Source: Arcuatula senhousia
Lineage: Eukaryota; Mollusca; Bivalvia; Mytilida; Mytilidae
Assembly: GCA_963971305.1 (NCBI GenBank)
Contig: CAXARO010000170.1
Span: 1-64,000, forward strand
Reading direction: 5' to 3'
DNA: 64,000 nucleotides
This document shows, in pieces, positions 22,882 to 34,620 of the stretch. The position numbers were made by a program, and so were the translations under genes. The notes beneath the pieces are model-generated. The model did no database searches, was not told the DNA's origin, and saw nothing but the letters and a program-made list of their open reading frames with translations. Position 1 is the stretch's first letter; the number at the start of each line of letters is the position of its first letter.

Positions 22882-23056
22882 TAAAGTTCAAAAAATAATT
22901 GAAAACTGTTCCCAATTTTGTAATATTTAAGTTTTATACAAATGAGTCATCCCTAATGATGGTTAAGGTCCATAACTTGGATACTAGATGTTTGGGGTCA
23001 ATGATTTTTTACCACTAGATGTGTCTTGGGTAACATGACACCAGCAACTATAAATT

Positions 23057-23071
23057 AGGTCACTGTGACCT
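23057..23071. promoter_or_regulatory. Inverted repeat AGGTCA-CTG-TGACCT (ERE-like), unit 1
   Basis: It matches the consensus estrogen response element (two inverted AGGTCA half-sites, 3-nt spacer) exactly. Confidence 0.5.
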
Positions 23072-23201
23072 ATATTTACACTTGAATGGCTATGGATTAG
23101 TTCTTGGTTGAGGTCCATAACTTGGATACTAGATGTTTGGGGTCAATGGTATTTTACCACTAGATGTGTCTTGGGTAACATGACATCAGCAACTAAAACT
23201 T

Positions 23202-23216
23202 AGGTCACTGTGACCT
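23202..23216. promoter_or_regulatory. ERE-like palindrome, unit 2
   Basis: AGGTCA-CTG-TGACCT, exact consensus, 145 bp after the first. Confidence 0.5.
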
Positions 23217-23347
23217 ATATTTGACGCATGAATGACTTTGGTTAAGTTCTTTGTAAAGGTCCATTACTTGGATACTTGATGTTGAGGGTTAAAGATATTT
23301 CACCCCTAGATGTGTCTTTGGTAGCATGACACCATCAACTAGAAATT

Positions 23348-23362
23348 AGGTCAATGTGACCT
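23348..23362. promoter_or_regulatory. ERE-like palindrome, unit 3
   Basis: AGGTCA-ATG-TGACCT. Both half-sites are exact and only the spacer differs. Confidence 0.5.
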
Positions 23363-23497
23363 ATATTTTACACATGAATGACTTTGGTTAAGTTCTTGAT
23401 TAAGGTGCATATCTGGAATACTTCATTTTGGGGGTCGATGGTATTTCATCACTAGATGGATGTGTCTTGGGTAACAATACACCTCCCAATAGAAATT

Positions 23498-23512
23498 GGG
23501 TCACTATGACCT
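23498..23512. promoter_or_regulatory. ERE-like palindrome, unit 4 (one half-site changed)
   Basis: GGGTCA-CTA-TGACCT, one substitution in the left half-site. Confidence 0.4.
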
Positions 23513-23530
23513 ATGTTTAGGCATGTACAC

Positions 23531-23947
23531 TTCTGATTATTTCTTGGTAAAGATCCATTTCAAGAATGGGAAGGGTCATCCTGTGGCTCATAGACACATT
23601 TTCTAGTTGATTTTAGTCCAACACACATCGCTACCATGGCTATAATAGAAATGTCTTCAAGCAATAACATCTCTGAAACTTCTGTTGCCTCATTATGGTA
23701 TTTAGCCAATAAAAAAAAAATATTAAAAAAATTCCTCCTTGTCTCATCATTTTTCTAAAAAAGTTCTTGAGAAACTAATCATTATTTTTATATGACCTCA
23801 GAGTCTGATGAATGAAAAAAATGTTCAGATTTTTTATATTTTAAAAATATGGTAGACATTGCTAAACATAGAATTTTTTTCAAAAGTTTATTTCTATGAG
23901 ACAGAGTACAATTCAGATGTTATAGTCCCTTTTTGTCACATATTTGA
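23531..23947. other. Unassigned sequence upstream of the PLE
   Basis: No gene recognised. It may include non-coding 5' parts of the PLE. Confidence 0.4.
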
Positions 23948-24769
23948 TATATAAATACTTACAAATGTTGCCTGAAAAAACTTCTCGAAAAAGCCTTTTC
24001 AAACTCAAGGAATTTTGTTGTTTTGGGTTATAATTCTACATTCTTTTCCACAACATCTTTCAAAGATAAAATTTGTTACACACTGGAACAAGTTTGCAGT
24101 ATGCTTGATTTCCTCATTGACAACATATTTGTCACCTTCGGAGGAGAGATTTTTCAACAACAAATCGGCATTCCAATGGGCACAAACTGTGCTCCTCTCC
24201 TCGCCGATTTGTTTTTATACTCTTACGAGACTGAATTTCTTCAGGGACTCGTAAAGAACAAGAAGATGAAAGAGGCACGGTCATTTAATCTTACATTCAG
24301 ATATATTGATGATGTCCTTTCTGTCAATAACACTTCATTTGGTAGTTGGATTCCTTCAATATATCCTCCGGAATTGGAGATTAAAGAGACCACCGAATCT
24401 AATTGCTTCACGTCTTTCTTGGATTTGCACCTCGAATTTGACCCAGGTGGTCATCTCAGTACAAAAATTTACGATAAACGAGACGATTTTAATTTTCAAA
24501 TTATTAATTTTCCTAATCTACAGAGCAATATACTTACTTCTCCTGCATACGGTGTTTATATTTCTCAACTTATTCGATATGCCAGAGCTTGCACACATTT
24601 CACAGATTTTTTGATCAGACACCGGTTTCTTCGTGACCGACTTTTGAAACAGGGCTATAAGAAAATACGTCTCATACGATCACTAAAAAAATTCTTTCTT
24701 CGTTATCAGCCACTAGTAGAAAAGTTCAAAATTGAGTTAAAAGATATGATAGTTAATTGTTTTAATTAG
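23948..24769 (+). pseudogene. Penelope-like reverse transcriptase (C-terminal two thirds)
   Basis: An open frame without a credible start codon runs to a TAG at 24767. It contains the RT fingers/palm block 'QQIGIPMGTNCAPLLADLFL', the catalytic motif YIDD (24302-24313) and 'SFLDLHLEF', then 'KIYDKRDDFNFQIINFPN' and 'AYGVYISQLIRYARAC'. These blocks are typical of a group of RTs very common in mollusc genomes, which I assign to Penelope-like elements. The clade is uncertain. Missing N-terminal motifs show 5' truncation, the usual fate of target-primed insertion. The open frame over about 270 codons suggests a fairly recent copy. It would have copied its RNA at the target site. Confidence 0.75.
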
Positions 24770-25055
24770 TGTTTGACTGGTCTGCTGTACTGAGATGATC
24801 ACCTCAATATCCCTATTGTGTCTCACAACTATGTTGTGTTCTATGGTCATTACTGGATCCTAAGATCGCAATGGAAGAGGGAGGTTTGGCGCCATAAAAC
24901 CTGGTTTAACCCACCATTTCGTTTGTAATGCCTGTACCAAGTCAGGACCATTGCGATCCACCAGTTCTACGGTATGACTGATTCGTTTTTGTCATTTTCT
25001 CTGGACTATGAGATTGATCATTCAAGTTCGGTAGTTTTGTTATTACCTTTATATG
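23948..25055 (+). mobile_element. Penelope-like retroelement, 5'-truncated copy
   Basis: RT remnant plus a 3' UTR of about 285 bp that ends near 'TTGTTATTACCTTTA', matching the fragment at 498-886. No full N-terminal region and no GIY-YIG endonuclease is visible. The left boundary is not sharp. Confidence 0.7.
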
Positions 25056-27567
25056 TTAAGTTGTTTAATTTATAATTTTACATATTCTCTATATACTAAT
25101 TTGAGCTATATTTATTGTTGCTTTTTTTTTTTTAATTTTGGATAACCAAGTAATAGCAAATGGAAACCCAAACCTGCGAGCGAGGAAGAATCTCTGCTGT
25201 TCTGTGACATTTTACTACTCAAGATAAAGGAAGCAGAAAAGAGCATTCTTAAAGAACCTGTTCTAAAAACAAGGACATGAAGAAATGTTAAAGTTTTTGT
25301 CTGTAACAAAATTATAACAATGAAAATAAATCTGCTATGTAGTCAAGACATATTATTCAAAGGATTAGGTCTGTTTAAGGGTCATTTTGGTCTAAAATTT
25401 TAGAACATGCTAAATCATTTGTGATGTTCTTCAAATTGATAGAAATATATTTCAACTCATTTCACTCTTTTCAAGTATGAAAGTTAACAATGTTTGATCT
25501 AAAGATATTTGCAAAGTTGAATGAAATTCACAAAAGCTGTGAAAAACCATGAAAAATGACAAATTTAGGCATATATTGGCTTTTTAGTATAGAATAGTGT
25601 CCACATGATCATTGGAAAAATTGTGATAAATCCTTAAATACAACATATATCTAAGTATGTTCCTTCAACATTGATTTGAACACATCTGTTTTAGTAAAAT
25701 ATATAATGAAAATGTGTCAAAAATAGAAAAAAATGACAGTTTTCTCAGATATTCTTTTTATATTTGGACAAAAATGATATTGATTTGCTATCTTACACTA
25801 TTTTGCCACAATTTAAAATATTGAGATAAATCTTTTGTCAATTATTGAAAGTTCTGAAAAATGAGGCCAAATGTGCACATTACCAGACCTTCTCCTGTTG
25901 ATGTTGGCATCATCTTTATTAACTTTATATTCAGTTAGGTCTTTGTAGTCCGGAACATAATTTTCAATCTGTGATTTGGGGGAGTTACAGCATATCCAGT
26001 ATTGATTATGGTAGAATTTTATGAGAACTTTGATAGATATGACTGATATGGAAGAAATTAACACAGATTTGAGGTCAAGCATAGAATTCTTTGCTTTGAC
26101 AATGAAAATAAAATAAATTCAGTTTTCTCAGAGATTATATTTATAATTAAGGTCCTGAAATTTTGTATGTAGCTTCTGGTTGCAGTCCCATACGGTTAGA
26201 TTCAATTACAGGCTAATCTGACATCTACTTCCTGTTTTAAGACTTAGTGAATTTCCTCCAATAGGGTGGATTGTAAATTCATTTGGGGACAGCTGAGAAG
26301 GGTATGTGAGCGCACATACTAGGTTCTTTATTTTACCCGATCCAATAAAGTTCCAAAGGGTAAAACGTTTGTGACTTGTCTGTCCATCAATCCATGGTAA
26401 TGTCCGTCCGTCTTTGATTAAAATTTCTTTGTCACAGTTTTCTCAGAGACTATTGATTTTAGGGTTCTGAAATATTGTATGCAGGCTCTGGTAGTGGTCC
26501 AATATGGTTAGATTTGATTTCGGAAGAATGATATTTCGTCAATGGATACACCTGGGAAAGTAATCAGTATCCGTACAGGAATAACATCACATTGAACTTA
26601 ATTTTCTGAACTACTTAGGTTAAAGTTTTGATTCAGGGTCATATCTCTGCTACTACAAGTGGTACATTGATGATATTTGAACAAAAACAATCTATGAGGG
26701 GAAAATATGGTTGAATGAAATATTTTAGAAAGGTGAAGAAGTGGACATGGAGGAACCGTTCTTGAAATATCGATTACAGTTGGTGAACTGTGTGAAAACA
26801 GAGAAAATGTTCAAGACACATTTAAATTCAATGTGTCACCTCACATAGAAACTTTACTTTATTTCAGTTCATATGCAAGATCTTTCAAACCAGATTCTAT
26901 ACCTTAAAAATATAATTAATGCAAACAAATAAGATTGTTTAAAAGTCAACTAATGCACATCACTGATTCCTAGAAAGACCGTGTTTAAGTTGTGCAAGAG
27001 CTGTGAATAAAATAACCCATATGCTTGTTATGAAAGGAAATTTCAGGTGCAGTATCCCTTTCTATTAAAAAATTGTACAAGAGACACAGTCTGAGAACAT
27101 TTGTTGATGGCTTATGCGTGCTATAGATATTTTGTCCCATACTTTGCCTTGTGAAGGAGGGCGAAGAGGGTAGCAAGGAAGGAAACTGGAAAATGCAGAT
27201 GAAGTGTTAGAAGACATCACCCTGTCAACCCCTCACTATTATAAAAGTCGAAGTCGAAAGTTTTTTTACCCAATTTTCGGAAGAATTAACACTGACCCAT
27301 TGGAGACACATATCTGATACAGGGACATTTAAGCCCTTACTCTGAATAATGATTTCGCTGAAAAATGTCTAAAACCACCCTTCTTCAAAGCTTCAGAAAT
27401 ATTTGACAATGCACCGAGGTAACAAAGGCATATCAATGACTGCGTTGTCAAATTTAAAGCAATTTCCTTCGTTTGTTATGGTTTTATAAGTGTATAAGCA
27501 AAATCAGGCATTTAGCTTATTTCCTAGGCAATAAGCTAATGCCTATTCATTTACTAATTCCCTTTTT
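25056..27567. other. AT-rich non-coding region
   Basis: No clear gene. Imperfect repeats share 'CAGTTTTCTCAGAGA' and 'TCTGGT' near 26120-26200 and 26430-26520. A possible terminal exon is listed separately. ORFs on the minus strand show no domain. Confidence 0.45.
25151..25280 (+). CDS. Possible 3'-terminal exon (weak)
   Basis: A T-rich tract and 'GGATAACCAAG' could act as acceptor. One frame then reads NSKWKPKPASEEESLLFCD and continues, charged and lysine-rich, to a TGA at 25278. AATAAA follows at 25325-25330. It enters in phase 2, which does not match the phase-1 small exons upstream. I do not recognise the peptide. Confidence 0.22.
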
Positions 27568-30500
27568 AGCTCACCTGGACCGAAGGTCCATGTGAGCTAT
27601 TACCATCACTTGGCGTCCGTCGTCGTCGTCGTCTGTCGTCGTCGTCGTCTGTCGTCGTCGTCGTCTGTCGTCGTCGTCTGTTAACAATTTTTCAAAAATC
27701 TTCTCCTCTGAAACTACCAAACAGAATTTAATGAAACTTGGTATGAATGATCCTTAGGGTGTCCTGCACCAAACTTGTGTTTTGATTTTTGATCCGTTAA
27801 AAAACATGGCCGCCGTTACTAAAAATAGACTAGGGGGGTCAGACTACTGTTTTTGGCTTATAAATCAAAAAGTATAAGAGATAGAGGAAATCTGAGGCAC
27901 GCTACTGATTCAGCATCAAAAGCTCTACAAAAGTCTCCATTTGGTCAAAGTTGTCAGATGACCCCTTATAGGGGTTACGGCCCCTTAAAGGTGAAAAATA
28001 GCATTTTTTCATGTTTTTGGCCTACAGAATGAAAACTATTGCAGATAGAGATTAGCTGTTGCTTGCTTAAATGTTCAGCTCATTTAACTCTACAAAAGTC
28101 TCCATAGGGTCAAAGTTGTCAGATGACTCCTTATAGGGGTTACGGCCCCTTAAAGGTGAAAAATAGCCATTTTTCATGTTTTTGGCCTACAGAATGAAAA
28201 CTATTGCACATAGAGATTAGCTGTTGCTTGCTTAAATGTTAAGCTCATTTAGCTCTACGAAAGTCTCCATAGGATCAAAGTTGTCAGACAACCCCTTTTA
28301 GGGGTTACGGCCCCTGAAAAATGGCATTTTTTCATGTTTTTGGCCTACAGAATGAAAACTATTGCACATAGAGATTAGCTGTTGCTTGCTTAAATGTTCA
28401 GCTCATTGAGCTCTACAAAATTCTCCATAGGGTCGAAGTTGTCAGATGACCCCTTATAGGGTTACGGCCCATGAAAAATAGCGTTTTTCATGTTTTTGAC
28501 CTACAGTATGAAAACTATTGCAGATAGAGATTAGCTGTTGCTTGCTTAAATGTTCAGCTCATTTAGCTCTACAAAATTCTCTATAGGGTTGAAGTTGTCA
28601 GATGACCCCTTATAGGGGTTACGGCCCTTGAAAAATAGCGATTTTTCATGTTTTTGGCCTACAGAATAAAAACTATTGCAGATATAGATTAGCTGTTGCT
28701 TGCTTAAATGTTCAGCTCATTTAGCTTTACAAAATTCACCATAGGGTCGAAGTTGTCAGATGACCCCTTATAGGGGTTACGGCCCCTGAAAAATAGCGAT
28801 TTTTCATGTTTTTGACCTACAGAATGAAAACTATTGCAGATAGAGATTAGCTGTTGCTTGCTTAAATGTTCAGCTCATTTAGCTCTTCAAAATTTTCCAT
28901 AGGGTCGAAGTTGTCAGATGACCCCTTATAGGGGTTACGGCCCCTGAAAAATAGCGATTTTTCATGTTTTTGGCCTACAGAATGAAAACTATTGCAGATA
29001 GAGATTAGCTGTTGCTTGCTTAAATGTTCAGCTCATTTAGCTCTACAAAATTCTCCATAGGGTCGAAGTTGTCGGATGACCCCTTATAGGGGTTACGGCC
29101 CCTGAAAAAAGCGATTTTTCATGTTTTGGCCTACAGAATGAAAACTATTGCAGATAGAGATTAGATGTTGCTTGCTTAAATGTTCAGCTCATTTAGCTCT
29201 ACAAAAGTCTCCATAGGGTTGAAGTTGTCAGATGACTCCTTATAGGGGTTATGGCCCCTTATAGGTGAAAAATTGTGTTTTTGGTCTATAGAATGAAAAC
29301 TATTGCAGGTAGAGAAAAGCTGTTGCTTGCTTAAATGTTCAGCTCATTTAGCTCTACAAAAGTACAGGGTCAACATCAAGACCAGGTGAGCGATTCAGGC
29401 TCCTGGGAGCCTCTTGTTAGCTCACCTGGACCAAAGGTCCATGTGAGCTATTGCCATCACTTGGCGTCCGTCGTCGTCGTCGTCGTCCGTTAACAATTTT
29501 TCAAAAATCTTCTCCTCTGAAACTACGGAACAGAATTGAATGAAACTTGGTATGATTGATCCTTAGGGTGTCCTGCGCCAAACTTGTGTTTCGATTTTTG
29601 ATCTGTCAGAAAACATGGCCGCCGTTACTAAAAATAGACTAGGGGGGTCAGACTACTGTTTTTGGCTTATAAATCAAAAAGTATAAGAGATAAAGGAAAT
29701 CTGAGGCACGCTACTGATTCAGCATCAAAAGCTCTACAAAAGTCTGCATTTGGTCAAAGTTGTCAGATGACCCCTTATAGGGGTTACGGCCCCTGAAAAA
29801 TAGCGATTTTTCATGTTTTTGACCTACAGAATGAAAACTATTGCAGATAGAGATTAGCTGTTGCTCGCTTAAATGTTCAGCTCATTTAGCTCTACAAAAT
29901 TCTCCATAGGGTCGAAGTTGTCGGATGACCCCTTATAGGGGTTACGGCCCCTGAAAAAAGCGATTTTTCATGTTTTGGCCTACAGAATGAAAACTATTGC
30001 AGATAGAGATTAGCTGTTGCTTGCTTAAATGTTCAGCTCATTTAGCTCTACAAAAGTCTCCATAGGGTCGAAGTTGTCAGATGACTCCTTATAGGGGTTA
30101 TGGCCCCTTATAGGTGAAAAATTGTGTTTTTGGTCTATAGAATGAAAACTATTGCAGGTAGAGAAAAGCTGTTGCTTGCTTAAATGTTCAGCTCATTTAG
30201 CTCTACAAAAGTACAGGGTCAACATCAAGACCAGGTGAGCGATTCAGGCTCCTGGGAGCCTCTTGTTAGCTCACCTGGACCAAAGGTCCATGTGAGCTAT
30301 TGCCATCACTTGGCGTCCGTCGTCGTCGTCGTCGTCCGTTAACAATTTTTCAAAAATCTTCTCCTCTGAAACTACTGAACAGAATTGAATGAAACTTGGT
30401 ATGATTGATCCTTAGGGTGTCCTGCACCAAACTTGTGTTTCGATTTTTGATCTGTCAAAAAACATGGCCGCCGTTACTAAAAATAGACTAGGGGGGTCAG

Positions 30501-31749
30501 ACTACTGTTTTTGGCTTATAAATCAAAAAGTATAAGAGATAAAGGAAATCTGAGGCACGCTACTGATTCAGCATCAAAAGCTCTACAAAAGTCTGCATTT
30601 GGTCAAAGTTGTCAGATGACCCCTTATAGGGGTTACGGCCCCTTAAAGGTGAAAAATAGCATTTTTTCATGTTTTTGGCCTACAGAATGAAAACTATTGC
30701 AGATAGAGATTAGCTGTTGCTTGCTTAAATGTTTAGCTCATTTAGCTCTACGAAAGTCTCCATAGGGTCGAAGTTGTCAGATGACCCCTTATAGGGGTTA
30801 CGGCCCCTTAAAGGTGAAAAATAACCATGTTTCATGTTTTTGGCCTACAGAATGAAAACTATTGCAGATGCTTGCTTAAATGTTTAGCTTATTTAGCTCT
30901 ACGAAAGTCTCCATAGGGTCGAAGTTGTCAGATAACCCCTTATAGGGGTTACGGCCCCTTAAAGGTGAAAAATAGCCATTTTTCATGTTTTTGGCCTACA
31001 GAATAGAAACTATTGCAGATGCTTGCTTAAATGTTTAGCTTATTTAGCTCTACGAAAGTCTCCATAGGGTCGAAGTTGTCAGATAACCCTTTATAGGGGT
31101 TACGGCCCCTTAAAGGTGAAAAATAGCCATTTTTCATGTTTTTGTCCTACAGAATGAAAACTATTGCAGATAGAGATTAGCTGTTGCTTGCTTAAATGTT
31201 CAGCTCATTTAGCTCTACAAAATTCTCCATAGGATGGAAGTTGTCAGATGACCCCTTATAGGGGTTACGGCCCATGAAAAATAGTGATTTTTCATGTTTT
31301 TGGCATACAGAATGGAAACTATTGCACATAGAGATTAGCTGTTGCTTGCTTAAATGTTCAGCTCATTTAGCTCTACAAAATTCTCCATAGGGTCGAAGTT
31401 GTCAGATGACCCCTTATAGGGGTTGCGGCCCCTGAAAAAAGCGATTTTTTCATGTTTTTGGCCTACAGAATAAAAACTATTGCAGATAGAGATTAGCTGT
31501 TGCTTGCTTATATGTTCAGCTCATTTAGCTCTACAAAAGTCTCCATAGGGTCGAAGTTGTCAGATGACTCCTTATAGGGGTTATGGCCCCTTATAGGTGA
31601 AAAATGGTGTTTTTGGCCTGTAGAATGAAAACTATAGCAGGTAGAGAAAAGCTGTTGCTTGCTTAAATGTTCAGCTCATTTAGCTCTACAAAAGTATAGG
31701 GTCAACATCAAGACCAGGTGAGCGATTCAGGCTCCTGGGAGCCTCTTGT
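27568..31749 (+). repeat. Large composite repeat array: three long units with 170-bp sub-repeats
   Basis: Long units start at 27568, 29419 and 30268 with the hairpin 'AGCTCACCTGGACC' / 'GGTCCATGTGAGCT'. A (GTC)n tract follows, longest at 27607-27680. All three end with 'CCAGGTGAGCGATTCAGG' and the palindrome 'AGGCTCCTGGGAGCCT'. Inside, a sub-repeat of about 170 bp recurs, with 'CCCTTATAGGGGTTACGGCC', 'TTTGGCCTACAGAATGAAAA' and 'GTTGCTTGCTTAAATGTTCA'. Unit lengths of 1851, 849 and 1482 bp differ mainly by sub-repeat number. Similar units are, from memory, abundant in bivalves. No coding frame is conserved. Confidence 0.85.
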
Positions 31750-32384
31750 TTTTTTAGGCATTAGACTTATTTCCTGAAATCATAATGGCCTTATTCTATC
31801 TATGTACTAGGCAAAAAAATAAAGGAGGATCTGAAAGATTATTAAGAAATTACATTTTATTGAATGTTTTTAGATTTTTTATTATTTCAATAAGATTTAA
31901 CATAAGAGAACATTGAATCATTACCCATGGTAACTAAAACATAGAGTTTAGAGTTAAGTTAATATTTTTGAACTCTTTAAGAAAACTATCTTTATTATTC
32001 ACTTGTTTTTAAGGCATCTGACCAGAGATCATGTAAACTATTTGATCATTTTGCGTTTGTCGTCCGTCTGTTTAAATTAAAACAAAAATACGTCCAAAAA
32101 ACATGACGACCAATCTTGCAACAATTGGGACAGACGGAAGAATTTACAGACCCGAACAATTTATGTCCCTTAATTTGGTAGATGGAGCATAAGAAATCTG
32201 CTTCTCAAAAACCACTTAATTAAGTGTCACACAACTTCATTTAATATTGCCATTATAAATCATGTTTTTTTCGTGTTGTAAAATAAAATTTATGAATAAA
32301 CAAGTAAATCTGTGAGCTAATGCTCATGCACTAGTGAAAACCCCGCTTGCCAAAATAAGCCACGCATACAAGTTTAAATACACA
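31750..32384. other. Unassigned sequence
   Basis: Begins with 'AGGCATTAGACTTATTTCCT', related to motifs at 27505-27550 and 35885-35975 (variants of 'TAGGCAATAAGCTAATGCCT'). No gene seen. Confidence 0.45.
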
Positions 32385-32545
32385 GTTAACAGGAAGTAGA
32401 TGACATAGGAACATAAAAAATCGCTTTACACCATATAGGACTATAGAATAAAGCTGTATACAAAATATAAAACCCCTTTCTCATGTAGTTACTAGGGGAA
32501 ACTGTGACGGAAATTTTGCATTTATCTCTATTATGTATAAAAATC
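32385..32545 (+). repeat. Solitary copy of the 172-bp repeat
   Basis: Shares 'ACACCATATAGGACTATAG', 'AAGCTGTATACAAAATAT' and 'CTGTGACGGAAATTTTGCAT' with the array at 34621-35275. Confidence 0.7.
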
Positions 32546-34620
32546 AAAGTACTGAAAGTACTGGCAGCCGGGGTAATATACAGATTTTAAATTGTTTATG
32601 TGTAGCAAAAAATAAAATTAAAAGCTACTTTTTGTGTAAAAATGATTTTCACAAGGAAAATAAGATGTTGAAAATTGAACCAAACTAAAGATTTGATTTT
32701 ATGGGCGTGGCCGGTCTTTGGTTCCCTGTAGCAATACAGTGCAATATATATGAACACCGTTGACAGAATATAACGAGGAATTCAATGAACAAAAATTTCA
32801 AAAATTGAATGAATAATAAAAATTCTGCAGTCGTTTTGTAAATACGCCCATTTTAGCCCTTTTTGGCCACAAACCCCAAATACAACACCGTTCTTCCTTC
32901 AGTGGATATAATATTAAAGCTTCATAACATTTGGCTGGCCCACTACAACTTAATTTGTTGTGTAAAACTATTTGCCTCAACAAACTCTAAAACAAGGGCT
33001 TATGCCCCTTCAACCCTTATTTCTCAAAACGGTAAGAAATATTTCAAATCTGATTGTAAAAAGTAGACAGGGAATTTTACAAGGATTCCAATAAAAAAAA
33101 AGATATTGCAAATTCGGAACTCAAATAAAAAAGTCTATTTAAGGCGAAAGTCCCCTTTTTGACCCCCCCCCTGTTGCAATGTAATGAAACCATTGGCACA
33201 TTTAAGATAGTCGACAGAATTTAATTAGGAATTCAATAAAAAAAAGAGAATTTTAAAATAAGTAATAAACATTGTACAACAGTTTTGTCAATGTACATGT
33301 ATTGTGATTGCGCGCCTGCAAACGAAGCATCAAAATTGGAATGTTCGCCGTGACGTAAGTTTGAGGTTATAGCAATACTTTGTAAGTGTGACTGCTCTGG
33401 TACTGCTTAACAAATTTCGATGAAATTTTGGATTGTATGTCATTTTAAAGTGATAAATTATACAGAAGTTACAGAACAGATTTTGCTTAAGTTGTATTAA
33501 TTTGTATTCTTTACTATAGAATGAGAGACATTTTATGCTTTTTAATTTGTTTTAATTGCTTTATACATCAACAAAAGTTTACAATTCAACATAATTTTCA
33601 CAACTTCTTATGGGTTATTTCTCATTTAATTTGAAATATGTGTTTGGTTAGCCTACAGAATTAAATGTTGCTTGCTCATCGGAAAAAAAAGTTGTAGTAA
33701 ACTATATAAAGGAAGTTGTCTGTTGGCCTGCAGAATAAAATCTACCAAATATACAGATAAGCTGTAGCAAATATGCTGTACAGAAGTTATCAATTCAGTT
33801 AAACCAGTTCAACAGTTCAACAGTTAAACACAAAAAAGTAATAGAAACACACGTTGGTTTTTTTTATTTGGCCAAAGGGGATTGGCATACTGTATATATA
33901 TATGCGTTCGTCCATATCACCAGAAAATACACTTTATTCAGATCCTTTTGCCAGTTTTGGTTCTACCAAATTTAGAAAAAGATCGTTTTTGTAGTGCATC
34001 TTGAAAATAAATATGTTCAGTGGTCCAAAACATCGAAAAATTTGGTTGATTAAAAATTTTCTCTGAAAAAATACTTGGTCCAGAAACAATTTTACAGAAA
34101 ATTTATTTTTAAGCCTTATAATTGCTTATTTTCATAATCAATTGTAAATTCTTCTTCAAAGAACCGTTTACAGAACCATTTTATCTGATCAAATAAAAAA
34201 ATTATGAGGATTTGAACTTTTGGTAAATTATCCTGTCCATCGGTACTAGTTTGACACTTAATGAGATGCAAATTAGTGAATATGACATCACTAATGAGAT
34301 CGGCGAACACTCCTATAAACAAAATATCAATCCGCTTTTGTATTCGTTATTCATCAATTAATACTATCGCATCAGTCTTACATACTTGTACAAAATTTGA
34401 AAACTAAAAAAAAAAAGTTTTATTACATAATTGCGAGTAAAGCGACGAAAAAAAAACAGATATGGAAAAGACGGAACTATATTGCAAGCGTGTATTGATA
34501 TATTTAAATTGGAAGGTTCTTGGTGAACCGCCGGAAAAACCATATGAAGCTGACAGAAAGGCTATCGTAGCTATAGCCGTGGCTAATCGCTAGCGATTAC
34601 CCCGGCTAAAAACAAGTGTT
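32546..34620. other. AT-rich non-coding region
   Basis: Two diverged copies of a segment with 'GACAGAAT' and 'GGAATTCAAT' lie about 440 bp apart near 32763 and 33214. No gene or RNA recognised. Confidence 0.45.

Larger units (their letters stand above)
13800..22958 (+). repeat. Tandem array of exon-bearing units (1.21-kb higher-order period)
   Basis: Three related sub-units (A, B, C), each with one small exon-like block, repeat as a 1.21-kb set. The A exon starts at 17326, 18534 and 19747, spacings of 1208 and 1213 bp. Each block has a pyrimidine-rich acceptor ('TTTTGTTGTAG' or 'CTTCTTCTTGTAG') and a donor ('AAGGTTTGTT' or 'CAGGTTTGTT'). Three elements interrupt the array: 15188-17025, 20787-21355 and 21657-22881. 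Most blocks are multiples of 3 and phase 1-1, so any number could be joined in frame. The spacers carry 'GTCCCC' motifs. Confidence 0.85.
22959..23530 (+). repeat. Tandem array, four units of about 147 bp with ERE palindromes
   Basis: Units share 'GGTCCATAACTTGGATACTA', 'CACTAGATGTGTCTTGGGTA' and 'AGGTCACTGTGACCTAT'. Divergence grows toward the right end. No coding potential. Confidence 0.85.

Noticed and set aside
23803..23830. 'GTCTGATGAATGAAA' as another hammerhead core
   Set aside because: There is no stem II between the two core parts and no cleavage triplet in place.
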